Shown: piece after piece, positions 18,032 through 26,641 of the stretch
How the letters are laid out: each line of letters starts with the position of its first letter
Numbering within the stretch: the first letter of the stretch is position 1
Source of the DNA: Ignavibacteriales bacterium
GTDB taxonomy: Bacteria > Bacteroidota > Ignavibacteria > Ignavibacteriales > SURF-24
Length of the DNA stretch: 38,971 nucleotides
Direction: 5' to 3'
Assembly (NCBI GenBank): GCA_003599415.1
Contig: QZKB01000029.1
Location: forward strand, 1-38,971
Notes under the pieces: generated by a model
Database searches by the model: none
What the model was told of the DNA's origin: nothing
Seen by the model: only the letters and a program-made list of their open reading frames with translations
Position numbers and translations under genes: made by a program

Positions 18032-19105
18032 ATGATTATAACGAACACTTACATATTGGATACGCTGAACAATCTTTTATCAGTAGAAAGTCTCCCTTTG
18101 GTAAAAGAGAAAGTAAATGAACTGGTTAGCAGCCTTGAAAGCGCTGAGGCTTCTGATATTGATGAGGATTGTAGTCCTTTAAATGATAATATCTTTTTCC
18201 CTGAAACTTCTTACATCAAAAATGAACTTAAGCAGATTTCCGAAACTCAAACATTAGAACGAACAAAGTATTACATACAAAGATTAGTAAAAGGCTTGTC
18301 GGAAATACGTACCGGGAAGATTAACGATCTTAATCTTAACCGGTGGAAAGAATATGACGACCTGATAACGGATAGTCTTTGGGTTATGAATAAGAGGGAT
18401 AAATCGGGTGCCCACAACGGAAACTACTGGGGCAACTTCATCCCGCAGATTCCTAACCAGCTCTTAAGAAGATTCACAAAACAGAACGACTGGGTACTCG
18501 ACCCGTTCCTTGGAAGCGGTACAACTTTAATAGAATGTAAAAGACTTGGAAGAAACGGTATCGGTGTTGAGCTGCTTCCGGAAGTCTCCGGTCTTGCTGA
18601 AGAAAATATAAACCGCGAAAAGAATTTAACCGACAGTAGTGTTATTACAAAAATCATTAATGGCGACAGTACAAAGCTAAATTACAAAGAAGCAATTAAT
18701 GAGCTTGGAATAAAATCGGTTCAGTTTTTAATTATGCATCCTCCTTACTGGGATATAATAAAATTCAGTGAGGATGAGAATGATTTATGCAATGCAAAAT
18801 CGATTGAAGATTTTCTTGAGCTGCTTGGTAGCGTTATCGATAAGACATATAGCATCCTGGATAAGAACAGGTTCTTTGCACTTGTAATCGGAGATAAATA
18901 TTCGAAAGGCGAATGGATTCCTCTTGGTTTCTATTCAATGCAGAAGGCGCTGGAAAAAGGTTACAAGCTTAAATCTGTAATCGTAAAAAATTTTGATGAA
19001 ACAAAAGGAAAACGAAACCAGAAAGAACTATGGAGATACCGTGCGCTTGTAGGCGGCTTCTACGTTTTTAAGCACGAGTATATTTTCCTATTCAAAAAAG
19101 AATAA
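18032..19105 (+). CDS. Orphan N4/N6-type DNA (or RNA) methyltransferase
   Basis: A 357-residue S-adenosylmethionine-dependent methyltransferase. The SAM-binding motif I is DPFLGSGTT (157-165), preceded by GNFIPQIPNQLLRRF as in N4-cytosine/N6-adenine enzymes, and motif IV is HPPYWDI (236-242). Motif I precedes motif IV, opposite to the beta-class order, and the first residue of motif IV is His instead of Asp, Asn or Ser. The first 120 residues match nothing I recognise. There is no restriction enzyme beside it; it starts directly at the stop of the phosphatase and lies within a housekeeping run. It could be a regulatory DNA methyltransferase or act on RNA, as Trm11-like proteins do. Fold confident, substrate open. 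Confidence 0.78.
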   Translation: MIITNTYILDTLNNLLSVESLPLVKEKVNELVSSLESAEASDIDEDCSPLNDNIFFPETSYIKNELKQISETQTLERTKYYIQRLVKGLSEIRTGKINDLNLNRWKEYDDLITDSLWVMNKRDKSGAHNGNYWGNFIPQIPNQLLRRFTKQNDWVLDPFLGSGTTLIECKRLGRNGIGVELLPEVSGLAEENINREKNLTDSSVITKIINGDSTKLNYKEAINELGIKSVQFLIMHPPYWDIIKFSEDENDLCNAKSIEDFLELLGSVIDKTYSILDKNRFFALVIGDKYSKGEWIPLGFYSMQKALEKGYKLKSVIVKNFDETKGKRNQKELWRYRALVGGFYVFKHEYIFLFKKE

Positions 19106-19121
19106 ACAAAAAAAAATAGAA

Positions 19122-19712
19122 ATGAAAAATTTATCCCTTAAAATATTTAAATACAGAAGCTACACACCAATACCGTTTTTAATTCTGATGTTTCTGTATT
19201 CATGGTCTAATATATGGAGTTTGATTGCCGGTTTATTTATTGCCTGTCTTGGTGAATGGCTCAGGCTGTGGGGTGTAAGTTATGCAGGCAGCGAAACAAG
19301 AACTACCGGCGCAGTTGGCGGAACATACTTGGTTATAAGCGGACCGTTCTCTCATGTGCGTAACCCGCTTTACCTCGGTAATATGCTTTTATATTTCGGA
19401 ATAGGAATTATGTCTTTCGCATTATTCCCCTATCTCCAGATTGTTGCTTTACTCTTCTTTTATTTCCAGTATCGTTTCATTATAAGAGAAGAAGAAGAAT
19501 ATCTTAAAAAAACTTTCGGCAAAGATTACGAAGATTTTCTGAAGAATGTACCCCGGTTATTTCCAAGGTTAACAGCTTACAAAAATCATGGTATACCTCA
19601 ACCGAAATATAACTTACAGGCTGGGCTGAAATCCGAAAAGCGTACTCTGCAGGCATTTGCTTTAGTTACAATAAGTTTAATAATTATCTGGGCAATAAGA
19701 ACAAGATTTTGA
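19122..19712 (+). CDS. ICMT/PEMT-family integral membrane methyltransferase
   Basis: A 196-residue membrane protein of the isoprenylcysteine carboxyl methyltransferase/phospholipid methyltransferase fold. Hydrophobic segments lie at about 18-50, 85-125 and 175-193. The SAM-site signature is HVRNPLYLG followed by the helix REEEEYLKKTFGKDYEDF. Neighbouring lipid A genes suggest a lipid or membrane-associated substrate, but many bacterial members are uncharacterised. Its stop codon overlaps the TTG start of lpxB in a TTGA junction, so translation of lpxB is probably coupled to it. Confidence 0.8.
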   Translation: MKNLSLKIFKYRSYTPIPFLILMFLYSWSNIWSLIAGLFIACLGEWLRLWGVSYAGSETRTTGAVGGTYLVISGPFSHVRNPLYLGNMLLYFGIGIMSFALFPYLQIVALLFFYFQYRFIIREEEEYLKKTFGKDYEDFLKNVPRLFPRLTAYKNHGIPQPKYNLQAGLKSEKRTLQAFALVTISLIIIWAIRTRF

Positions 19713-20851
19713 AACGTGAATTGTTAATAGTGGCAGGTGAATCCTCCGGCGATTTGCACGGGGCATCCTTTATAAGAGAGTTGAAAAAACTTGATAAGGA
19801 TATTACCGTCTTCGGTATTGGCGGCAACAAAATGAAAGCCGAAGGGATGGAGACGATTTACCACATCAACCAGGTTTCTTTTCTTGGTTTTGTTGAAGTG
19901 CTTAAACATATTCCGTTTATGCAGAAAGTAAAAGCCAGGTTGGTTATTGAAGCTTTGAAAAGAGAAATTAAAACCGCTGTGTTAATAGATTATCCCGGCT
20001 TTAATCTTCAGATTGCAAACGAATTAAAACCGCACGGAATAAATCTTATTTATTTTATTTCTCCGCAGGTTTGGGCCTGGGGAGCCGGAAGAATACACAA
20101 AATAAAAAAGCTTATTAGTAAAATGCTTGTCATTCTTCCATTTGAAGAAAAATTATTCAGTGATGCAGGAATTGATACGGAGTTTGTCGGTCATCCCCTG
20201 CTTGAGCAGGTTGCAAATTATAATTTCCTTACGAAGGAAGAATTGTTTGCAAAATATAATCTTGATTCAAATAAAGAAATTCTTCTTGTGCTTCCCGGAA
20301 GCAGAAGACAGGAAGTAAAGATGTTGTTTCCGGCAGTTATTAATGCGGCTGAAAAATTAGCTGCGGAATTTAATCTTCAAACTGTAGTTGCTTGTTCGGA
20401 AGATATTGAAGAAAAAGTTTTCCGTGACTTATCTTCAGCATCAGATTACAAATTAATAAAAGGCAGCACTTACGATCTGCTTAAGTATTCCAAGTTCGGA
20501 ATAATAAAGTCCGGCACATCTACATTGGAAGCGGGGCTGTTTGAATTGCCGATGGTTATTGTCTATAAGACAAACAACCTAACATTCGAAATCGGTAAGA
20601 GAGTTGTAAAATTAGACAGAATAGGACTTGTTAATATCGTTCTTAATGAGATGGTTGTTCCGGAACTTCTCCAGAAAGATACTGGTACAGATAATATAGT
20701 TAATAAGTGCCGGGATATTTTAAGCAGTAATGAAAAGTATAATTCAATTAAGGAAAAACTTGGCAGGCTTAAAGATAACCTTGGAACACAGGGCGCTTCC
20801 AAGAGAGCGGCAGAATCAGTATTCAAAATGATGAATAACGAGGCTGAATAA
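19709..20851 (+). CDS. lpxB: Lipid A disaccharide synthase
   Basis: GT19 glycosyltransferase joining 2,3-diacylglucosamine 1-phosphate to UDP-2,3-diacylglucosamine to form the lipid A disaccharide at the inner membrane surface. Family marks are AGESSGDLHGA (8-18), ISPQVWAWGAGR, FVGHPLLEQV, LPGSRRQEV and KSGTSTLEAGLFELPMVIVYK. 380 residues is normal. The start is TTG in a 4-base overlap with the preceding methyltransferase, set by the conserved N-terminus. The stop abuts the ATG of the acyltransferase. Confidence 0.97.
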   Translation: MKRELLIVAGESSGDLHGASFIRELKKLDKDITVFGIGGNKMKAEGMETIYHINQVSFLGFVEVLKHIPFMQKVKARLVIEALKREIKTAVLIDYPGFNLQIANELKPHGINLIYFISPQVWAWGAGRIHKIKKLISKMLVILPFEEKLFSDAGIDTEFVGHPLLEQVANYNFLTKEELFAKYNLDSNKEILLVLPGSRRQEVKMLFPAVINAAEKLAAEFNLQTVVACSEDIEEKVFRDLSSASDYKLIKGSTYDLLKYSKFGIIKSGTSTLEAGLFELPMVIVYKTNNLTFEIGKRVVKLDRIGLVNIVLNEMVVPELLQKDTGTDNIVNKCRDILSSNEKYNSIKEKLGRLKDNLGTQGASKRAAESVFKMMNNEAE

Positions 20852-21508
20852 ATGAGTTTTAGAAAATTCAGACAGGATGCGTTACGGGTTATAGGAAATT
20901 ATGTTCTTTTCGGGTTGGCTTCTCTTCTTTGCAGGTCACTTAAAATAAATATTAAGAACGGTAAAGCAGTTGAACAGTTTTTTGAAGAGAAAAAAAGAAT
21001 AGTGCTCGCATTCTGGCATGGTACAATGTTAATTCCCTGGTTCGTTCACAGGGATAAAAATTTTGCTGCTTTAGTTAGTAAAAGTAAAGACGGCGGATTA
21101 CTTGAACGCGTGCTGAAGCCGTTGAATTATAAAGTTGTACGTGGCTCAAGTCATACGGGCGGAAGTGTTGCCCTTGGTGTTCTTGTGGATCTTGCCCGCC
21201 ACGAACGCTCTGTTGCAATAACTCCCGATGGTCCAAGAGGTCCTGTTCATAAATTGAAAGCCGGTGCAGTGGTTGCAGCTAAACGAGCAAATGTTCCTCT
21301 TGTGCTTTTAGGTGTTGGCTATCAGAAGAAAAGAGAATTAAGCAGCTGGGATAAATTCCAGGTGCCTAAATTTTTCAGCAGGATAAATCTGATTTATTCC
21401 GACCCGATAGTTATTGACCAGGATTTATCTTATGAAGAAACAACAAAATTAATTGAGACTTGTGAAAATAAACTGAATGAATTGCAGCGAGAGGCAGAAA
21501 TTTTTTAA
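20852..21508 (+). CDS. DUF374 lysophospholipid-acyltransferase-like protein
   Basis: A 218-residue protein of the DUF374/LPLAT group. Signatures are AFWHGTMLIPWF, whose His is the expected acyltransfer base, SKSKDGGLLERVL, VRGSSHTGG and ITPDGPRGP. It lies exactly between lpxB and lpxK with no gap on the left and a 1-base overlap on the right, so a role in acylating lipid A or a related envelope lipid is likely. That role is inference from position; it is not a typical LpxL/LpxM sequence. Confidence 0.85.
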   Translation: MSFRKFRQDALRVIGNYVLFGLASLLCRSLKINIKNGKAVEQFFEEKKRIVLAFWHGTMLIPWFVHRDKNFAALVSKSKDGGLLERVLKPLNYKVVRGSSHTGGSVALGVLVDLARHERSVAITPDGPRGPVHKLKAGAVVAAKRANVPLVLLGVGYQKKRELSSWDKFQVPKFFSRINLIYSDPIVIDQDLSYEETTKLIETCENKLNELQREAEIF

Positions 21509-22560
21509 TGGCTTTGTTAAGATTCATATTATTCCCTTTTGTGCCGGTTTACAGGTGGATAATCTCACTGCGCAACATGATGTTCAACAAAGGACTTTTT
21601 AAAACAAATGCGGTAAACGCAAAGGTTGTTTCGGTTGGCAATATAGTAATGGGTGGCAGCGGAAAAACTCCTGCTGTTATTAACATAACCAGCATTCTCA
21701 AATCTGCCGGTTTAAATGTTGGAGTTTTAAGCCGCGGGTATGCAAGAAAGTCAAAAGGTTTTAAACTTGTTTCCGATGGCAAGGATATTAAATGCAACGT
21801 AACAGAATGCGGAGACGAAATTATTCTTACCGCAATGGAATGCAAAGTACCCGCAGCAGCCTGTGAAAGCCGCGTTGAAGGAGCTAATAAATTAATTGAT
21901 TCAACCGGTGTAAAAGCAATTGTTCTTGACGACGCTTTTCAGCACAGATGGATTAAGAGAGATCTTGATATACTTATTTTTGACCAGATGTTCTTGAATA
22001 AACCGGGCGGAATGGATCAGAATCTTATTCCAACCGGATTGATGAGAGAACCTTTTTCATCTGTTAACCGTGCAGATGCGATAATTATTAACAGGAAGTT
22101 CTCGGAGTTTTCTTCGCTCCCTTCAGTCCTTTTACCTTACTTTGAAGGCAAACAGGTTTTTAACGGGTATTATAAAATTGTTGGGATCTTTGATGTTAAG
22201 AGCCACAAGTTTTATGATGTAAACGAATTTAAAGGACAGAAGAGTTTGGTTGTTAGCGGAATTGCAAGACCGGCTTCGTTTATAAATGCTCTTAAGAAAT
22301 GTAATATTGATGTTACCAATCAGCTTATTTTCAAGGATCATAAACATTATCATGATAAAGAGATTCAGCTAATAAGAAAACAATTTTACATGACCAATTC
22401 TCATTCGGTTTTAACCACGGCTAAAGATGCTGTTAAACTAACAGAGTTTAGCAAAGAGTTGGATGATATTGATATTTATTACCTGAAAATAGAACTCGCA
22501 CTTGATAACAATGACGAGTTCGAAAAATTTATTTTAAATAAACTTGGCGTTTCAAATTAA
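21508..22560 (+). CDS. lpxK: Tetraacyldisaccharide 4'-kinase
   Basis: Phosphorylates the 4' position of the lipid A precursor. The Walker-A-like loop GNIVMGGSGKTPAV, LSRGYARKSKGF, the Walker B region LDDAFQHRWIKRDLDILIFD, SGIARPASF and FKDHKHY are all family marks. An N-terminal segment (LLRFILFPFVPVYRWI) would anchor it at the inner membrane. 350 residues is typical. It begins in a TAATG overlap with the acyltransferase stop and is the last gene of the run. No waaA (Kdo transferase) gene is present here. Confidence 0.96.
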   Translation: MALLRFILFPFVPVYRWIISLRNMMFNKGLFKTNAVNAKVVSVGNIVMGGSGKTPAVINITSILKSAGLNVGVLSRGYARKSKGFKLVSDGKDIKCNVTECGDEIILTAMECKVPAAACESRVEGANKLIDSTGVKAIVLDDAFQHRWIKRDLDILIFDQMFLNKPGGMDQNLIPTGLMREPFSSVNRADAIIINRKFSEFSSLPSVLLPYFEGKQVFNGYYKIVGIFDVKSHKFYDVNEFKGQKSLVVSGIARPASFINALKKCNIDVTNQLIFKDHKHYHDKEIQLIRKQFYMTNSHSVLTTAKDAVKLTEFSKELDDIDIYYLKIELALDNNDEFEKFILNKLGVSN

Positions 22561-22607
22561 TTACGTCATATAAATTTTTTATTCATTAATCATTTGGAGG
22601 TTATATA

Positions 22608-25415
22608 ATGGCTGACAAAAAAACAAAATTCGTCTATTACTTTGGCGGCGGTAAAGCCGATGGTAAAGCGGATATGAAAAACCTTCTCGGTGGTAAAGGT
22701 GCTAACCTTGCCGAGATGGCTAACATCGGATTACCTGTACCGGCAGGCTTTACTATTACAACAGAAGTCTGCACACACTACTACAAGAACAAACAAAAAT
22801 GGCCTTTAGGTCTTGAAGAACAAGTTGAAGCTGCTTTAAAGAAAGTTGAAAAACAAATGGGCGCTGTCTTTGGTGATCCTAACAATCCGTTGCTTGTTTC
22901 TGTAAGAAGCGGTGCAAGAGCTTCTATGCCAGGTATGATGGAAACAATTTTGAACGTCGGTTTAAATAACATTACACGCGAAGGTTTAATTAAAAAAACA
23001 AACAACCCTCGTTTCGTATACGATTCACAACGCCGCTTAATCCAGATGTACTCTGATGTAGTTATGGAAAAAGCAGCAGGTATTGAGCCGGAAGAAGGAA
23101 AAGGAATCCGCCAGCAGCTTGAAGCAGAACTTCATAAAATGAAAGAAGAACGCGGCGCTAAAAGCGATACTGATTTAAGTGCAGATGATCTTAAAGAATT
23201 AATTGAAATCTATAAAGCAAAAGTTCAGGAAGTTCTTGGTAAACCTTTCCCTGAAAATGCAAAAGATCAGCTAAAAGGTGCTATCAATGCTGTATTTCAA
23301 AGCTGGAACGGCAGACGTGCAATTTCTTACAGAAGAATTGAAGGTATTCCTGATGAATGGGGTACTGCTGTTAACGTTCAGTCTATGGTGTTTGGAAACA
23401 TGGGTGAATCATCTGCAACAGGAGTTGCATTCACAAGAAACCCGGCTACCGGCGAAAATTATTTTTACGGTGAATGGTTAACCAATGCACAGGGTGAAGA
23501 CGTAGTTGCTGGTATCAGAACTCCTAATCCAATCAACGAAGTTGGAAAGAGTGAACATACAGCTCACCTTGCATCACTTGAAACAGCAATGCCTGCTACT
23601 TACAAAGAACTTCATAAAATCCAGAGAAGCCTTGAGAAACATTACCACGATATGCTTGATATAGAGTTCACAATTCAGGAAGGAACTCTTTATATGTTAC
23701 AGTGCCGCGTTGGAAAGAGAAACGGTCCTGCTGCAGTTAAGATGGCTATCGAAATGTTTAAAGAAAAATTAATTACAAAAGAAGAAGCTGTTATGCGTGT
23801 TCAACCTGCACAGCTTGATGAACTTCTCCACCCGATTATAGATCCTAAAGCAGAAGCACAGGTTACCACTATTGCCAAAGGTTTGCCTGCTGGTCCTGGC
23901 GGCGCTGCGGGTCAGGTTGTGTTTACAGCTAACGACGCGGTTGCATGGGCAAAAGAAGGAAAGAAAGTTATTCTTGTTAGAGAAGAAACAAATCCTGAAG
24001 ATATTGAAGGTATGAGAGCCGCACAGGCAATCTTAACCGCAAGAGGCGGTATGACTTCTCACGCCGCATTAGTTGCACGCGGATGGGGCAAATGCTGTAT
24101 AGTCGGCGCCGGCTCAATTAAAGTTAGCGTTGAAGATAAAACTTTTACAGTTGGTAATGTTGTTGTTAAAGAAGGCGACTGGGTAACATTGAACGGTAGC
24201 AAAGGAAATGTTTATCTTGGCGAACTAAATATGATTAAAGCTGCCGAAGAAAATCCTGACTTTCAGGCATTCATGAAAATTTGCGACCAGGTTAGAAAAC
24301 TTAAAGTAAGAACAAATGCAGATACACCTGAAGATGCTGCTAAAGCGCGCGCTTTCGGTGCAGAAGGTATTGGTCTTTTCAGAACAGAACATATGTTCTA
24401 CGGAAAGAACTCCGAACAACCGTTATTCATTCTCCGTAAGATGATCCATTCAAAGAGTAAAGAAGAAAGAGTTGCTGCTCTGGCTGAATTATTCCCGTTT
24501 GTAATGAAAGACATAAAAGGAACATTGGAAGCAATGGACGGATACCCTGTTACATTCAGAACACTTGATCCGCCATTACATGAATTCGTTCCTACAAGAA
24601 CAGACGAAAGAGAAAAATTAGCAGCAAGCCTTGGTATTTCTTTGGATGAATTAAATGAACGCGCTGATTCATTACATGAAAATAATCCGATGATGGGACA
24701 CCGCGGTGTTCGTCTTGGAATTACCTATCCTGAAATTACCGAGATGCAGGTACGCGCTATCTTTGAAGCGACAGCAGAATTATTAAAAGAAGGTAAAAAA
24801 CCTTTCCCTGAAATAATGATTCCTGTTACCTGCCATGTAAATGAAATCAAACATCAGTATGATATTGTAAATAAAGTACACGGCGAAGTCTGCGCTAAAT
24901 TCGGATTAAAGAAAATTGCTCACTTAACCGGAACAATGATTGAAATCCCGCGCGCTGCATTAACAGCAGATAAGATTGCTGAAGTTGCCCAGTTCTTCTC
25001 ATTCGGCACAAACGATTTAACACAAATGGGCTTCGGCTTCTCACGTGATGATATCGGTACTTTCTTACCTGAATATCTCGAACAGAAAATTCTTCCGGAA
25101 GATCCGTTCCAGTCAATCGATCAGGATGCTATTGGTAAACTGATGGAAATAGCTGTTAAGGGCGGACGCGGAACAAGACCTGATCTTAAAATCGGTATTT
25201 GCGGCGAGCACGGCGGTGAACCTAAATCCGTTGAATTCTGCCACAAGATTGGTTTGAACTACGTAAGCTGTTCACCATTCAGAGTTCCGATTGCAAGATT
25301 AGCTGCTGCAAGAGCAATGGTTAATGAATTGAAAGCTGCCCCGGTTAAAAAAGCAAAACCTGCTGTTAAAAAAGCTAAACCGGTTGCAAAGAAAAAAGCA
25401 GCAAAGAAAAAATAA
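22608..25415 (+). CDS. ppdK: Pyruvate, phosphate dikinase with a basic C-terminal tail
   Basis: Interconverts ATP, phosphate and pyruvate with AMP, pyrophosphate and phosphoenolpyruvate in the cytosol. Residues 1-360 are the ATP-grasp nucleotide domain (GGKGANLAEMANIGLPVPAGF; SVRSGARASMPGMM). The central domain carries phospho-His485 in GGMTSHAALVARGWG. The C-terminal PEP/pyruvate barrel carries LFRTEHMF, GTNDLTQM and catalytic Cys888 in YVSCSPFRVPIARLAAARA. The last 25 or so residues, after NELKAAP, are almost only Lys, Ala, Pro and Val, an extension I do not know from this family. GGAGG lies 8 bases before the ATG. It may serve gluconeogenesis or pyrophosphate-linked glycolysis. Confidence 0.97.
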   Translation: MADKKTKFVYYFGGGKADGKADMKNLLGGKGANLAEMANIGLPVPAGFTITTEVCTHYYKNKQKWPLGLEEQVEAALKKVEKQMGAVFGDPNNPLLVSVRSGARASMPGMMETILNVGLNNITREGLIKKTNNPRFVYDSQRRLIQMYSDVVMEKAAGIEPEEGKGIRQQLEAELHKMKEERGAKSDTDLSADDLKELIEIYKAKVQEVLGKPFPENAKDQLKGAINAVFQSWNGRRAISYRRIEGIPDEWGTAVNVQSMVFGNMGESSATGVAFTRNPATGENYFYGEWLTNAQGEDVVAGIRTPNPINEVGKSEHTAHLASLETAMPATYKELHKIQRSLEKHYHDMLDIEFTIQEGTLYMLQCRVGKRNGPAAVKMAIEMFKEKLITKEEAVMRVQPAQLDELLHPIIDPKAEAQVTTIAKGLPAGPGGAAGQVVFTANDAVAWAKEGKKVILVREETNPEDIEGMRAAQAILTARGGMTSHAALVARGWGKCCIVGAGSIKVSVEDKTFTVGNVVVKEGDWVTLNGSKGNVYLGELNMIKAAEENPDFQAFMKICDQVRKLKVRTNADTPEDAAKARAFGAEGIGLFRTEHMFYGKNSEQPLFILRKMIHSKSKEERVAALAELFPFVMKDIKGTLEAMDGYPVTFRTLDPPLHEFVPTRTDEREKLAASLGISLDELNERADSLHENNPMMGHRGVRLGITYPEITEMQVRAIFEATAELLKEGKKPFPEIMIPVTCHVNEIKHQYDIVNKVHGEVCAKFGLKKIAHLTGTMIEIPRAALTADKIAEVAQFFSFGTNDLTQMGFGFSRDDIGTFLPEYLEQKILPEDPFQSIDQDAIGKLMEIAVKGGRGTRPDLKIGICGEHGGEPKSVEFCHKIGLNYVSCSPFRVPIARLAAARAMVNELKAAPVKKAKPAVKKAKPVAKKKAAKKK

Positions 25416-25424
25416 ATGATTAAC

Positions 25425-25467
25425 AAAATCTACGGTTAGAAAAGTAACTTTAGATTTTTATTTTAAT
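25425..25467 (+). terminator. Probable terminator after ppdK
   Basis: AAAATCTA (25425-25432) pairs with TAGATTTT (25451-25458); inside the loop GTTA and TAAC can also pair. The 3' side runs into TTATTTTAA. It begins 9 bases past the ppdK stop. The stem is AT-rich, so strength is uncertain. Confidence 0.5.
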
Positions 25468-25476
25468 GTTGATTTA

Positions 25477-25521
25477 ACTTCCTTTCCCCTTCTCCTCTTG
25501 TGAGAGGGGGAAAATGGAAGT
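25477..25521. repeat. Intergenic imperfect inverted repeat between ppdK and queA
   Basis: ACTTCC (25477-25482) pairs with GGAAGT (25516-25521), TTTCCCC (25483-25489) with GGGGAAA, and CTCT with AGAG around a TGTG loop, leaving a short bulge on the left arm. No T-run follows on either side, so it is not an obvious terminator. GC-rich hairpins of this kind in AT-rich gaps are often dispersed repeats. Confidence 0.5.
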
Positions 25522-25575
25522 AAGAAAATTAAAATCGTGCGTAACATTAGTTACAAATTATAAGTAGGAGCGAAA

Positions 25576-26610
25576 ATGAAACTATCTGATTTCAGATATA
25601 ATTTGCCTAAAACATCAATCGCTAAACACCCGGCATCTAAAAGAGACCATTCAAAAATGATGGTGCTCAATAAAGAAAAGCAAACAATAGATACTAAAAA
25701 ATTTGTTGACATTCTGGATTTCATGGAAAAAGGAGATACACTTGTTATCAACGAAACTAAAGTTATCCAGGCCCGTTTGTTCGGTAAAAAGGAACGTACA
25801 AACGCAAAGATAGAAGTTTTTCTTTTACGTGAACTGAATAAAGACGAGGCTATATGGGATGTAATAGTGGATCCGGCAAGAAAAGTAAGAATAGGTAACA
25901 GGATTTATTTTAACGATAAACTATGGTGCGAAGTAATTGACAACACTACATCAAGAGGCAGAACGGTAAGGTTTAATCAGCCGGGAAATATTTTTAAAGC
26001 AGTTGAGAAAATTGGATTGACTCCATTGCCTCCGTATATAAAACGTGATCCTGTTCCTGAAGATAAAGACGATTACCAAACAGTGTTTGCAAAAGTTGAC
26101 GGAGCAGTTGCTGCACCTACAGCAGGTTTACACTTTACAACCGAACTGATGGATAAGATAAAGAAAAAAGGTGTAAAGATTGCACCTGTTCTTCTTCATA
26201 TCGGGTTAGGTACTTTCAGACCTGTAGAAGTTGAAGACCTTACAAAACATAAAATGGATTCCGAATTTTTTGAGATTTATCCTGAATCAGCTGAAACAAT
26301 AAATAAAACCATTACTTCCAAAGGAAAAGTTTTTGTGGTTGGCACAAGCTGTACGCGGGCGCTTGAAAGTAGTGTAACAGCGGAAGGATTTGTAAAACCA
26401 AACAGAGGATGGACAGATAAATTCATCTTTCCACCATATGAATTTAAAATTGCCGATGCCCTGATAACAAATTTCCATGCACCGGAATCAACTTTAATTA
26501 TGCTGGCCTCTGCATTTGCCGGGTATGATTTCCTTATGAAAGCATATAAGAAAGCAATGAAAGACGGCTACAGATTTTTAAGCTATGGCGATGCAATGCT
26601 TATAATTTAA
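25576..26610 (+). CDS. queA: S-adenosylmethionine:tRNA ribosyltransferase-isomerase
   Basis: Transfers and rearranges the ribose of S-adenosylmethionine onto 7-aminomethyl-7-deazaguanine in tRNA to give epoxyqueuosine. Marks are HPASKRDHSKMMVL, INETKVIQARLFG, APTAGLHFT, GLGTFRPV, VGTSCTRALES and NFHAPESTLIMLASAFAG. 344 residues is the usual length. A TAGGAG ribosome-binding site lies 6 bases before the ATG. It is 31 bases before ispD; no other queuosine gene is in the window. Confidence 0.97.
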   Translation: MKLSDFRYNLPKTSIAKHPASKRDHSKMMVLNKEKQTIDTKKFVDILDFMEKGDTLVINETKVIQARLFGKKERTNAKIEVFLLRELNKDEAIWDVIVDPARKVRIGNRIYFNDKLWCEVIDNTTSRGRTVRFNQPGNIFKAVEKIGLTPLPPYIKRDPVPEDKDDYQTVFAKVDGAVAAPTAGLHFTTELMDKIKKKGVKIAPVLLHIGLGTFRPVEVEDLTKHKMDSEFFEIYPESAETINKTITSKGKVFVVGTSCTRALESSVTAEGFVKPNRGWTDKFIFPPYEFKIADALITNFHAPESTLIMLASAFAGYDFLMKAYKKAMKDGYRFLSYGDAMLII

Positions 26611-26641
26611 TTGAAGCGAACAAAAAGAATAGAATTTAGAA

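Noticed and set aside
18032..19105. Restriction-modification system
   Set aside because: No nuclease, specificity subunit or mobile-element signal lies on either side; the gene is an orphan.
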